From Paenibacillus sp. (GTDB lineage Bacteria > Bacillota > Bacilli > Paenibacillales > YIM-B00363), in assembly GCF_035645195.1 (NCBI RefSeq), contig NZ_DASQNA010000025.1, forward strand, positions 62,001 through 126,000: DNA of 64,000 nucleotides, in the 5' to 3' direction. Below, piece after piece: positions 43,838 through 51,724 of this stretch; the stretch's first letter is position 1; the number at the start of each line of letters is the position of its first letter. The notes below the pieces were generated by a model, which had not been told where the DNA came from, ran no database searches, and saw nothing but the letters and a program-made list of their open reading frames with translations. Position numbers and translations under genes: made by a program.

Positions 43838-44518
43838 TTAATCCCAATCCGACGCCCAGCTTTGCGCGTAGGCGCCCGACGCCGTCGCGTCGGGAGACGA
43901 GGCGGACGAGGACGCGTTCGCCTGCGATCCGGCGCCGCGCAGCAGCCGGCCCGCCGCTTCGGCGGCGGCCGCGGAACGCAGCTTTCGACCCTCGCCCAGC
44001 TTATAATCGGCGCCGAGGTAATCGGCGAATCGTTTGCTCTCCGCCCTCCGAATTTTGCGCGCTTCCTTCCGTTCGGAGGCCGTTTGATAGAGCAGCATTT
44101 CTTCTTCCGTCTGCGGCACGACGCCGGGTACCGGCGTCGGCCGGTTGTCTTCGTCCAAAGCGACGAACGTCAGGAACGACGTGGCGCAGACGACCTTCTC
44201 GCCGGTCAGCAGGTCTTCCGTCGTGACGCGCACGAACACTTCCATCGACGTGTTGTGCGTCCACGTGACGAACGCGGAGAGGCAGACCGCGTCGCCTTTC
44301 TTGACCGGGTGCAGGAAGTCGACCGAATCGGTCGACGCGGTGACGACGGGGCGGCGCGCATGGCGCGTGGCGGCGATCGTGGCGACGTCGTCGATGTACG
44401 CCATCAGCTTCCCGCCGAAAATCGTGCCGTGATGGTTCGTGTCCGGCGGCAAGACGACGGACGCCTTGATCGTATAGGAATCGCTCGTAGGTTTCCCTTG
44501 CAGCGTCGTTCTCAGCAT
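43838..44518 (-). CDS. Acyl-CoA thioesterase, hotdog fold (YkhA type), with low-complexity tail
   Basis: 226 aa. The hotdog core is clear: LPPDTNHHGTIFGGKLMAYI with the Asn-His-Gly segment, DDVATIAATRHARRPVVTAS, DSVDFLHPVKKGDAV and CATSFLTFVALDED. It should hydrolyse acyl-CoA to acid and CoA in the cytoplasm. YkhA-type proteins are about 160-180 aa; here a C-terminal tail of roughly 40 residues (from about 185) is rich in Ala, Ser and Gly and is likely disordered. Confidence 0.92.
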   Translation of the reverse strand: MLRTTLQGKPTSDSYTIKASVVLPPDTNHHGTIFGGKLMAYIDDVATIAATRHARRPVVTASTDSVDFLHPVKKGDAVCLSAFVTWTHNTSMEVFVRVTTEDLLTGEKVVCATSFLTFVALDEDNRPTPVPGVVPQTEEEMLLYQTASERKEARKIRRAESKRFADYLGADYKLGEGRKLRSAAAAEAAGRLLRGAGSQANASSSASSPDATASGAYAQSWASDWD

Positions 44519-44562
44519 TTCGTTTCGACCTTCCTTCGAAAGTGATGCATATCACTGTACAG

Positions 44563-44610
44563 CGGAATGAAAGATAAGTAAAATACATACTCCGAATCGT
44601 TTTCATTCCG
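44563..44610. promoter_or_regulatory. Inverted repeat upstream of LysR gene
   Basis: CGGAATGAAA at 44563 and TTTCATTCCG at 44601 are inverted copies 28 bases apart in the divergent LysR-thioesterase gap. It could be a LysR-binding region; this is inference. Confidence 0.45.
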
Positions 44611-44645
44611 TTTGTCTATACATCCTTCCGAGAGGACGAAAACTT

Positions 44646-45539
44646 ATGGACATCCGCCACTTGCAATATTTCGCGGCCGTCGCGCGCGAGAACAGCTTTA
44701 CGAAAGCCGCGGAAGCGCTCCACGTCACCCAGCCGACGCTGTCCAAGATGGTCCGCCAGCTCGAAACCGAGCTGAACGCCGAATTGTTCGACCGCTCCGG
44801 GAAAAAGATCCGCCTCACCGACGCGGGCGAAACGGTATACCGGTCCGCGCTGCGCGTCCTCTCGTCGCTGGACGATATGACGGCCGAGCTCGACGACGTG
44901 CTTCTGCTGCGCAAAGGGCAAATTCGCCTCGGACTGCCGCCGATGATCGGAAGCCGATTTTTCCCGGCGATCATGGAGCGGTTCCACGAACGATATCCGG
45001 ACATCGGGTTTCAGCTGTTCGAGCAGGGCGGCAAAGCGATCGAAGCGAACGTGCGCGGCGGCGAGCTGGACGTCGGCGTCGTCCTGCTGCCCGTCGAGAA
45101 CCGGGAATGGTTCGAGCTGCAGCCGCTGTGGGAGGACGAGCTGACCGTCGTCGTCCCGCCTTCGCATCCGCTGGCGCCGCGCGAGCGGCTCGCGCTGCGG
45201 GAGCTGGCGGGGGAATCGTTCCTCTTGTTCCCCGAGCCGTTCACGCTCCATCATACCGTGAAGCGCGCCTGCCGGAACGCCGGGTTCGAGCCGAACGTCG
45301 TCCTCGAGACGTCGCAGTGGGATTTCATGACCGGCATGGTGTCGGCCGGCTTCGGCATCGCGCTGCTGCCGCGGAACATCGGCGAAACGCTGGATCCGTC
45401 CCGCTTCCGCGCGATCCCGCTTCGCGAGCCGGCGATCTCCTGGAATTTGGCGGTCATTTGGAGCAAGGAGCGTTACGTGTCGCACGCCGCCCGCGCGTGG
45501 ATCCGATTTTTGCGGGAGGAAGGCGGCGCAGACGAATAA
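44646..45539 (+). CDS. LysR-family transcriptional regulator
   Basis: 297 aa. The helix-turn-helix is AAEALHVTQPTLSKMVRQLE and the effector domain begins RLGLPPMIGSRFFP, with LDVGVVLLPVE and the hydrophobic end. The nearest known group is CidR/AlsR/CynR-like. No holin-like cidAB or other matching operon adjoins it; its divergent neighbour is the thioesterase gene, which is a possible target. The start has GAGAGGA upstream. Confidence 0.92.
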   Translation: MDIRHLQYFAAVARENSFTKAAEALHVTQPTLSKMVRQLETELNAELFDRSGKKIRLTDAGETVYRSALRVLSSLDDMTAELDDVLLLRKGQIRLGLPPMIGSRFFPAIMERFHERYPDIGFQLFEQGGKAIEANVRGGELDVGVVLLPVENREWFELQPLWEDELTVVVPPSHPLAPRERLALRELAGESFLLFPEPFTLHHTVKRACRNAGFEPNVVLETSQWDFMTGMVSAGFGIALLPRNIGETLDPSRFRAIPLREPAISWNLAVIWSKERYVSHAARAWIRFLREEGGADE

Positions 45540-45566
45540 GCGGCGCGCAGGCCGCCGCGAGCGTCT

Positions 45567-47579
45567 TTAGGCGTCCCGCCCCGCGTTGACCGGATCGTGC
45601 TTTGCGGCCGGCGCTTCCAGCCGCCCTTCTTCCGCCAGCCAGCGATCCATGTCCGGGAGATCGAAATATCGAAGCATGCCCGGCAAAATAAAGCTTTGGG
45701 AATCCGTTTCGTCATAGAACGGTTCCTTGATCCAATCCGCGATGCTGCTCATACGGTCGTCCATGCGGACGCTCCGCACGCGGGGGTCGAGCAGCGCGGC
45801 TAAGCCCGCGTACACCGCATAGCGGCCGCATCCATACAGCCGTATATCGTCCGGATCGGCATTGCGCAGATGCGCCGCCAGCTCGACCGCGCGCAGAACG
45901 TCGTAGGTGCGCACCGCGGCCATACTGTCGCCGAGCAGGATGAGTTCGTCCGTCACCTTGTCGAGCGCGCCGAACCGCTTGAACGGTTTATCCTGCGGCG
46001 AGTTGAGGTGCGGCAGCAGCGGGCCGATCCCGGTCGGGTTCAGCACCAGCGCGATTCTTCCGGACATGCATGTTTCTTTGATCCATCGGTCGTGAGGGGT
46101 CAAGCGGTTCGTTCCCTCGTCCCATACGGCGATCGAGACCGGAAGCTTGCGGCCGGCCAGCTCCGCGTCGAAAAATTGCAGCGCGTGATTCATCAGCCCG
46201 CGCTGGCTCCACCAGACGGTCCGCCACACGTGCATGCCTTCGACTTCTCCTCCGCCGTACAGGCGCGGATTGAAATCGAATGCCGTCCTGCCGCGGTGGA
46301 CGGCCGCGCGCAGCCAGTCGATCGCCTGCCGTTTGCGCTCCGCATCGGGGATCGCGAGCCGAATGCGCTCCGTTTCCTCGAGCCGCTCGACATTTTCCCG
46401 GTGCACGTTTTTCGCTTGGTCCAGCTCCCCGATCACCTGCCCGCTCTTCGTGCACCACAGCTGTTCCGCGGGCACCAGCCGGATGCGTTCGTCGGAAGGC
46501 ACGTACTCCCGCCCCAGCAGATGCTTCGAGAAAAACCGCGTCGCCGCGCGGACGAGCGGCAAGGTGAACCTGTGCCCGGATTCGTCCTCGAAGATCTCCA
46601 AATCTCCGCCAGCCCCGTGCATCTCCCAAAACCGTCGGTTGACGTTCACCGTATGCCGGGCGGCCTCGATCGGCACGGAATCGTAGGTGGTGGCGAGCAC
46701 GAGCACCGGCCGCGGCGCCATCGCCGTCACGATGTCTTCGTGGTCGAAGCCGAGCGCGGAGAAGCCGGGCCACTTCTGCTCGGCGTCCTGCGCTTTGCCC
46801 GTCATCAGAAAGTACGGCCGGTTCATGATGAAGCCGCCCGGCGCGGCGGCTGCGATGCGGCTGTCGTACATCATGACCAGCGACGTCTGGGTGCCGCCGC
46901 CGGAATGGCCGCAGACGCCGATCTTCGCGGGGTCGACCTCCTCGCGCTCGCACAAATAATCGATCGCCCGCACCGCGTCGTGAAGCATATACCGGGCGAG
47001 GTTGTCGCCCAGCGGCAAACATTGCCTTCCGACCTGCTCATGCTCGGTCACGCTCGTCATCGGCGCCGCCTTCTCGGCCGGGTCGTAGAAGCCGAACCGT
47101 TCCCCTTGTCCGATCGGGTCGACCGCCAGCACGACGAGTCCGGCATGCGCGAAGTAATGGCAAGGCGTCTGGTACTCGTCGCAATGCTTCGCTTGCTCGC
47201 GATGGCCGCACAGCAGCACTACCGCCCCGCGGGGCCGGTCGATGCCGTCGGGCACGTACAAATTGGCCGTCACGTACACGCGCGGGCGCGATTCGAAAAT
47301 CACCTTCTCGATGCGAAACCCGTCGCACTGCACGACCCCTGTAATCCTTGGGTTCAACGGTGTATCGAGCGGCGGCAGGCCGCCGAGGCATCGCTCGATC
47401 CCTTCGCGGATGAACCGCTGTCTTTGCTGCAGTCCGGCGATGTCCTGCACAGCCTCGCGCGCGCGTTCCCCGCTTTCGGCGGCCCGCAGCGCCGCATCGT
47501 GAATCCACCGGGGCAATTGGCTCTTGATATCGAAATTCGGGATTTGGGTAGACTCCAAATTGCCGTACACGCTAATCAC
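45567..47579 (-). CDS. Alpha/beta hydrolase, acetyl-esterase-like, with degenerate second domain
   Basis: 670 aa. The N-terminal half is an esterase/peptidase-type alpha/beta hydrolase: ANLYVPDGIDRPRGAVVLLC, oxyanion-type CGHREQ, the nucleophile elbow IGVCGHSGGGTQT, then an acid loop near PRPVLVLATTYDSVP and a His in EDESGHRF. The C-terminal half (about 430-640) looks like a second alpha/beta fold in which the elbow is replaced by LYGCGRYAVYAG and so lacks Ser. Acetyl or other acyl removal from a glycan is plausible from context (Gfo/Idh gene overlapping by 4 bases, SGNH hydrolase nearby). No signal peptide is visible. Confidence 0.82.
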   Translation of the reverse strand: MISVYGNLESTQIPNFDIKSQLPRWIHDAALRAAESGERAREAVQDIAGLQQRQRFIREGIERCLGGLPPLDTPLNPRITGVVQCDGFRIEKVIFESRPRVYVTANLYVPDGIDRPRGAVVLLCGHREQAKHCDEYQTPCHYFAHAGLVVLAVDPIGQGERFGFYDPAEKAAPMTSVTEHEQVGRQCLPLGDNLARYMLHDAVRAIDYLCEREEVDPAKIGVCGHSGGGTQTSLVMMYDSRIAAAAPGGFIMNRPYFLMTGKAQDAEQKWPGFSALGFDHEDIVTAMAPRPVLVLATTYDSVPIEAARHTVNVNRRFWEMHGAGGDLEIFEDESGHRFTLPLVRAATRFFSKHLLGREYVPSDERIRLVPAEQLWCTKSGQVIGELDQAKNVHRENVERLEETERIRLAIPDAERKRQAIDWLRAAVHRGRTAFDFNPRLYGGGEVEGMHVWRTVWWSQRGLMNHALQFFDAELAGRKLPVSIAVWDEGTNRLTPHDRWIKETCMSGRIALVLNPTGIGPLLPHLNSPQDKPFKRFGALDKVTDELILLGDSMAAVRTYDVLRAVELAAHLRNADPDDIRLYGCGRYAVYAGLAALLDPRVRSVRMDDRMSSIADWIKEPFYDETDSQSFILPGMLRYFDLPDMDRWLAEEGRLEAPAAKHDPVNAGRDA

Positions 47580-48859
47580 CCCTCCCCATTCAAAAGTTCG
47601 TCGATGCGGATCGGCCGGTTGGCGCGAACCGATTTCCAGACCGCTTCGCCGGTGAGCACCGACAAGGTGCCCGCTTCCGCGCCCGCCACAATGTCGTACT
47701 CGCGAGCCGGATCGGGACCCAGGAACAAATCCTCGAGAAGCAGCGGATCTCCGCCCCCGTGCCCCCCTTGCCGGTGCACGACGTGAATCGTTTCCTTCCC
47801 GCCGAACAGCGGGAAATAGTCGATCGTCTGCTCCCCGCCGTGGGATTGGCTTCGCTTAACCACTTCTTTGGTTTCGATTCGTCCCTTCGTGCCGTTGATC
47901 GCCAGGCGGTACCCTTCGTACGGCAGCGAGAAGTTGACGGAATAGCTCAGCATCGCGCCTTTGTCGTATTTCACGACGGCCGTGTACGTGTCCTCGATAT
48001 CGATGTCCGAGTCGAAGATGCAAGCGTCCGGCCGGTACCCGGAGTAGCTCTTCGTTTTCGTATCGAAAAGGCTCAAATGGTCGTCTGCGGGCGCAACCGC
48101 CTTCGAGCGGGATGACCAGCGCATGTAATAGGCGCACTGCTGCTTCACCCGGCAGGTGCCGCAAAAGCGGCCGTCCTCCTTCGCCGGGTTGAGCTCCCCG
48201 TTCGAGCCGTAATAGTTCAGCGCTCCATACGCGAACGCCTCCACCGGCTTTTGGTCGATCCACCAATTGACGAGATCGAAGTGATGCGTGCTCTTATGGA
48301 TCGACAGCCCGCCGGAAATTTCCCTCTTGCGGTTCCATCTTTTGAAATAGCTCGCGCCGTGATACGTATCGAGATACCAATTCAAGTCGACCGAAGTGAC
48401 TCTGCCGACGCGTCCTTCGAGAATCATCTCTTTGATTTTGGAATGAATGGGATTATAGCGGTAGTTAAACGTGACGTATAACGTCCCCTTGCTGTTCGCC
48501 TGCGCTTCCAGAATGCGTCTGCAATCCGAAGACGTCGTGGCCATCGGCTTTTCCGAAATCACGTCCAAGCCGCGCTCCAGTCCCTGCACGATGTAGTCCG
48601 CATGGGTGTAATCCGCGCCGGCGACGATGAGAACGTCCGGCTTCGTCTCGTCGATCATCTGCGCGAATTGCTCCGGTCGATACGTCGGGACGCCTTGAAG
48701 CTCGGGAAATTTGGAGACGCAATTGTCAAACCGGACCGGATCCGGATCTAGCAGGGCCGCGATCTCGCAGTGCGGCCGGTAGGCGTCGAGCATCGGTTTA
48801 ATATACATGCCGTTCGCCCTTGCGCTCACGCCGCAGATGGCATATCGTTTCTTCGCCAA
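47576..48859 (-). CDS. Gfo/Idh/MocA-family oxidoreductase with cysteine cluster
   Basis: 427 aa. The NAD(P) site is YAICGVSARANGMYIKPM, the EKP motif is VISEKPMATT and the substrate domain has ISGGLSIHKSTHHFDLVNWW. It is longer than usual (350-390 aa) because of an insertion around residue 235-250 holding CGTCRVKQQC (C-x2-C-x5-C), which could bind zinc or an iron-sulphur cluster. Its last four bases overlap the start of the hydrolase gene (GTGA), so the pair is translationally coupled. The first gene of the operon, it has TATAAT about 45 bases upstream. Confidence 0.92.
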   Translation of the reverse strand: MAKKRYAICGVSARANGMYIKPMLDAYRPHCEIAALLDPDPVRFDNCVSKFPELQGVPTYRPEQFAQMIDETKPDVLIVAGADYTHADYIVQGLERGLDVISEKPMATTSSDCRRILEAQANSKGTLYVTFNYRYNPIHSKIKEMILEGRVGRVTSVDLNWYLDTYHGASYFKRWNRKREISGGLSIHKSTHHFDLVNWWIDQKPVEAFAYGALNYYGSNGELNPAKEDGRFCGTCRVKQQCAYYMRWSSRSKAVAPADDHLSLFDTKTKSYSGYRPDACIFDSDIDIEDTYTAVVKYDKGAMLSYSVNFSLPYEGYRLAINGTKGRIETKEVVKRSQSHGGEQTIDYFPLFGGKETIHVVHRQGGHGGGDPLLLEDLFLGPDPAREYDIVAGAEAGTLSVLTGEAVWKSVRANRPIRIDELLNGEG

Positions 48860-49219
48860 CGTCGCTCCCCCGTTTCTTCGTTGATCGTTTTCGTTCGTCC
48901 ATTATACAAGCATCATTCGAACGGGGCGGGGTGGAATTCTGCTTACTTTATAGGCTGATCGCGCCGTCTCGCGGCGGACGGCTGGGCGGCCTGGCGAAGC
49001 CTTCGACCATGCTCGCCTCGTCGGCATGCCGCGGCCCGCGATGGCGAACGGGTGCCCGGGAAGCGGTAACCCGCCGCATCGTTCACCCTCCCCTCCAGCC
49101 CAGCTTGATCGAATCAGGGGGTATTTCGCCTCTTTACGCTAATTGACTTCCATAACCCGAGCGGTACACTAATGCCAACGAAACAATGGTTGGATCAAAC
49201 CGGTATCGGAGGGACAGGG
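48860..49219. other. Divergent intergenic region, 360 bases
   Basis: It holds a plus-strand candidate promoter for the SGNH gene (TTGACT at 49143-49148, 16 bases, TACACT at 49165-49170) and a minus-strand TATAAT around 48902-48907 for the oxidoreductase gene. The GC-rich middle (about 48945-49085) has a minus-strand frame reading HADEASMVEGFARPPSRPP and ending GAISL then stop, which may be a decayed gene end. No intact gene is seen. Confidence 0.5.
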
Positions 49220-50188
49220 ATGGAACGCTTTATCAAGAACGCAATCGATGTACATCGGATGGACGACGCGCTCGTGCCGCTGCGGTTTTCGAAATCGCAA
49301 ATGGCTTATTTCGAACCGACGCCCTACAAATTCCGCAGCAGGAACGCTGCGGGCATTTGCCTTGACTTTATGACCGACTCCCCGTTTTTCCGAATGCGCT
49401 TTCGCGCGAAAGTGAAGCCGGGCACGAGCGAACGACTGTATTTCGATATATTGGCGGACGGCCAACTCGTCGACTTCCCCGCCGTTCCGATTGCGGACAA
49501 GGGCTCCGGCGACTGGACGGCGGAGCTCCCGGTCCGAGCCGGCGAACCGCGGCGCATCACCGTCTATTTGCCGTATCAAGCCGAAATCGCCATCGAACAT
49601 ATGGAGGTTGCCCAGGGTGCGCTATGGGAGCCGGCGAAGCCTTACGGCAAAAATTTGTTATGCCTCGGCGACTCCATAACGCAAGGGATGAACGCCGCCC
49701 ATCCGTCGTCGACGTATGCCGTGCTGCTGTCGCGCGCCCTGGACATGAACCTGCTGAACCAGGCGGTCAGCGGCTATGTATTCGATGCGGGGACGATCGA
49801 TCCCGAGCTGCCGTACCGTCCGGATCTCATTACGATCGCGTACGGCACGAACGACTGGACGGTTCGGGAAAGCGCCGAGCAGCTCGAAGAGCGGGCGGCG
49901 GCGTACATCCGTAAGGTAACGGCAACGTATCCCGGCGTTCCCGTGACCGTGCTGTCTCCGATCTGGCGCTCGGATTGCGCCGAGGCGAAGAGGACGGGCG
50001 AGTTCGCCGCTATTTACGACATGCTGGAGCGCGTATGCCGCGGCTTGGAGCAGGTCCGCCTCGTCTCCGGCATGACATTGGCGCCGCATCATCCCGCTTT
50101 CTTCGCCGACGGCCTGCATCCGAACGACGAGGGCTTCTTGCATATGGCGCTGAATTTGGTGAAAGCGGGCGTCGGCGATCTACGCTAA
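49220..50188 (+). CDS. SGNH/GDSL-family esterase with N-terminal beta domain
   Basis: 322 aa from the ATG at 49220, with GGAGGGACAGGG upstream. The N-terminal 140 residues form a beta-rich domain (PFFRMRFRAKVKPG), as in SGNH hydrolases with an extra N-domain. The four blocks are present: I, CLGDSITQG with the nucleophile Ser; II, NQAVSGYV with Gly; III, AYGTNDWT with Asn; V, ADGLHPNDEG with the Asp and His. It should remove acyl groups from glycans or small esters. No signal is seen. It overlaps the end of the convergent binding-protein gene by 4 bases. Confidence 0.92.
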   Translation: MERFIKNAIDVHRMDDALVPLRFSKSQMAYFEPTPYKFRSRNAAGICLDFMTDSPFFRMRFRAKVKPGTSERLYFDILADGQLVDFPAVPIADKGSGDWTAELPVRAGEPRRITVYLPYQAEIAIEHMEVAQGALWEPAKPYGKNLLCLGDSITQGMNAAHPSSTYAVLLSRALDMNLLNQAVSGYVFDAGTIDPELPYRPDLITIAYGTNDWTVRESAEQLEERAAAYIRKVTATYPGVPVTVLSPIWRSDCAEAKRTGEFAAIYDMLERVCRGLEQVRLVSGMTLAPHHPAFFADGLHPNDEGFLHMALNLVKAGVGDLR

Positions 50189-51591
50189 AGATGCGGACTG
50201 ACGCCGCCTTCGCTTTGAATCGCTTTCGTCTCGTCGATCGCTTTGTTCATCTTTTCGTTGACGAGCCTCAGCGCCGCGGAGCTGTCCTTCGACTCTTCGA
50301 AGATGTGCGGGTTGAACACTTCGCCCACCTTCGGATCGATGAACGTCAGCCCGGGCCGGCGCGGAAGCGGCGCGGCGTTCTGCAGCGCGAAGAGCGCGTC
50401 TCGATCTTTGTCTCTCAATCCAGGCACGAATTGTCCGTACGCTTCTTGCACGGCGCTGCTCATCAGAGGGGAGCGGATGCCCAGCTTCGCCCTTTCGATT
50501 TGCACTTCCTCCGACAAGAGGTACGAGATGACCTGGAAGGCCAAATCTTTCTTATTCGATTGCTTCGAGATATACAATCCGCCAACGTAAGGCTGATACT
50601 TGGCGTTCGGCGCCTCCGGGAAGACGGGCACCGGGGCGACGTCGAAGTTCAGATCCGGGTATTCCGTCGAGTAATTGTAAATCCACGATTCCACATCGAC
50701 CGCCATCGCCATTCGTCCCTTAGGGAAATCTCGGACCGTGGTAAATTGATTGCCCGGAATGTCGTAAAACCGCCTCAAATTGTCTACGATCTTCACCCAA
50801 TTCTCGCTGAGCAGGTTCGCTTGATCCTCGTTCGGGTCGAGCGCCGGCTCGGCGAGCTGGTTTAACATCATGTAATATTCGGGATGCTGCTGGTAGCCTT
50901 TATAAGTGATGTCGCCTTCCTGCCGCGTCATATGCTTCGCCAGCTCGTACGCCTCGTCGTACGTCATGCCCGCCTTCGGATAATCGACGCCGAATTTATC
51001 GAATATGTCCTTGTTGTAATACAGCACGTAATCGTAGCCTTCGAAGGGCAGCGAATACAGCTTGCCGTCCGACGAGTTGAGCGAGAGCTGCAGGTAGGAC
51101 GGATCCAGCGCGCCCGTGTCGAAATTGTATTTCTTGATCAAATCGCTCATGTCGTATTCCAAGCCGAACCTTCGAACGTACCGGTGCGCATTGCGGCGGG
51201 TATCCTCGAAGATGATGTCGGGAATCGTCCCTTTCGCGATCAAATCCTCGTATCGCGTTCCGTCGTCCCACAGCACATGTTTAATCTTGATGTCCGGAAA
51301 CTTCTTGCGAATAAATTGGCCGATGTACTTCTCGAAATCTTCCTGCTGCACATAGCGCTTGGTCAAAAAGAGGTCGACGGTGTAAAAAAACAGCGTGTCC
51401 TCCGGCGTCGTGTTGACGACGCTCCCTTCCGGCGCCCCCCCGCCGGCCGCGTCCGACATCGCGCGGTCGTCCGCCGCGTCGGAAGCCTCCCCGCCATCGA
51501 CCGGTTCGCCGGGGCTTCCGCCGAAGCACCCGGCAGCGACCGCGAACGTCAGAGCGAGCGCGATCGCTGCAGGCAAACCTTTTTTGTTCAT
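50185..51591 (-). CDS. Extracellular solute-binding lipoprotein, no adjacent permeases
   Basis: 468 aa from ATG at 51591 (a GTG one codon earlier is also possible; AAGGGGG upstream). The lipobox is VAAGC with the Cys at about 22, followed by a Gly/Asp/Ala-rich linker to about residue 60. The fold is a family 1 solute-binding protein (FPDIKIKHVLWDDGTRYEDL, FEGYDYVLYYNKDIFDKFGV, YVGGLYISKQSNKKDLAFQV). It follows the exporter genes with a 130-base gap that holds a 16-codon frame. No permease or ATPase for import is found near, so its transport partner lies elsewhere or it is a sensor. Confidence 0.88.
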   Translation of the reverse strand: MNKKGLPAAIALALTFAVAAGCFGGSPGEPVDGGEASDAADDRAMSDAAGGGAPEGSVVNTTPEDTLFFYTVDLFLTKRYVQQEDFEKYIGQFIRKKFPDIKIKHVLWDDGTRYEDLIAKGTIPDIIFEDTRRNAHRYVRRFGLEYDMSDLIKKYNFDTGALDPSYLQLSLNSSDGKLYSLPFEGYDYVLYYNKDIFDKFGVDYPKAGMTYDEAYELAKHMTRQEGDITYKGYQQHPEYYMMLNQLAEPALDPNEDQANLLSENWVKIVDNLRRFYDIPGNQFTTVRDFPKGRMAMAVDVESWIYNYSTEYPDLNFDVAPVPVFPEAPNAKYQPYVGGLYISKQSNKKDLAFQVISYLLSEEVQIERAKLGIRSPLMSSAVQEAYGQFVPGLRDKDRDALFALQNAAPLPRRPGLTFIDPKVGEVFNPHIFEESKDSSAALRLVNEKMNKAIDETKAIQSEGGVSPHL

Positions 51592-51653
51592 CACTCAAAT
51601 CCCCCTTGCCAAGGTAAAATGCGGCCGAATCCGCAAGCAAGCGTTTCCAGCCA

Positions 51654-51704
51654 CTAACAGCGTATCCAGTCCGCATCCCCCAAACAATAGGTCGTTCCTG
51701 TCAT
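51654..51704 (-). CDS. Possible 16-codon peptide gene
   Basis: Between the exporter stop and the binding-protein start, ATG at 51704 opens MTGTTYCLGDADWIRC and a TAG. GAAGGAA lies 11 bases upstream, a wide spacing. Two Cys flank an acidic-aromatic core. Short frames arise by chance, so this is a candidate only; its place beside NisT-like exporters is the reason to list it. Confidence 0.25.
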   Translation of the reverse strand: MTGTTYCLGDADWIRC

Positions 51705-51724
51705 GCGTAGGGCGGTTCCTTCGG

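Noticed and set aside
45870-47786. 638-codon plus-strand frame opposite the alpha/beta hydrolase and oxidoreductase genes
   Set aside because: It spans the junction of two recognisable minus-strand genes and has no motif of its own.
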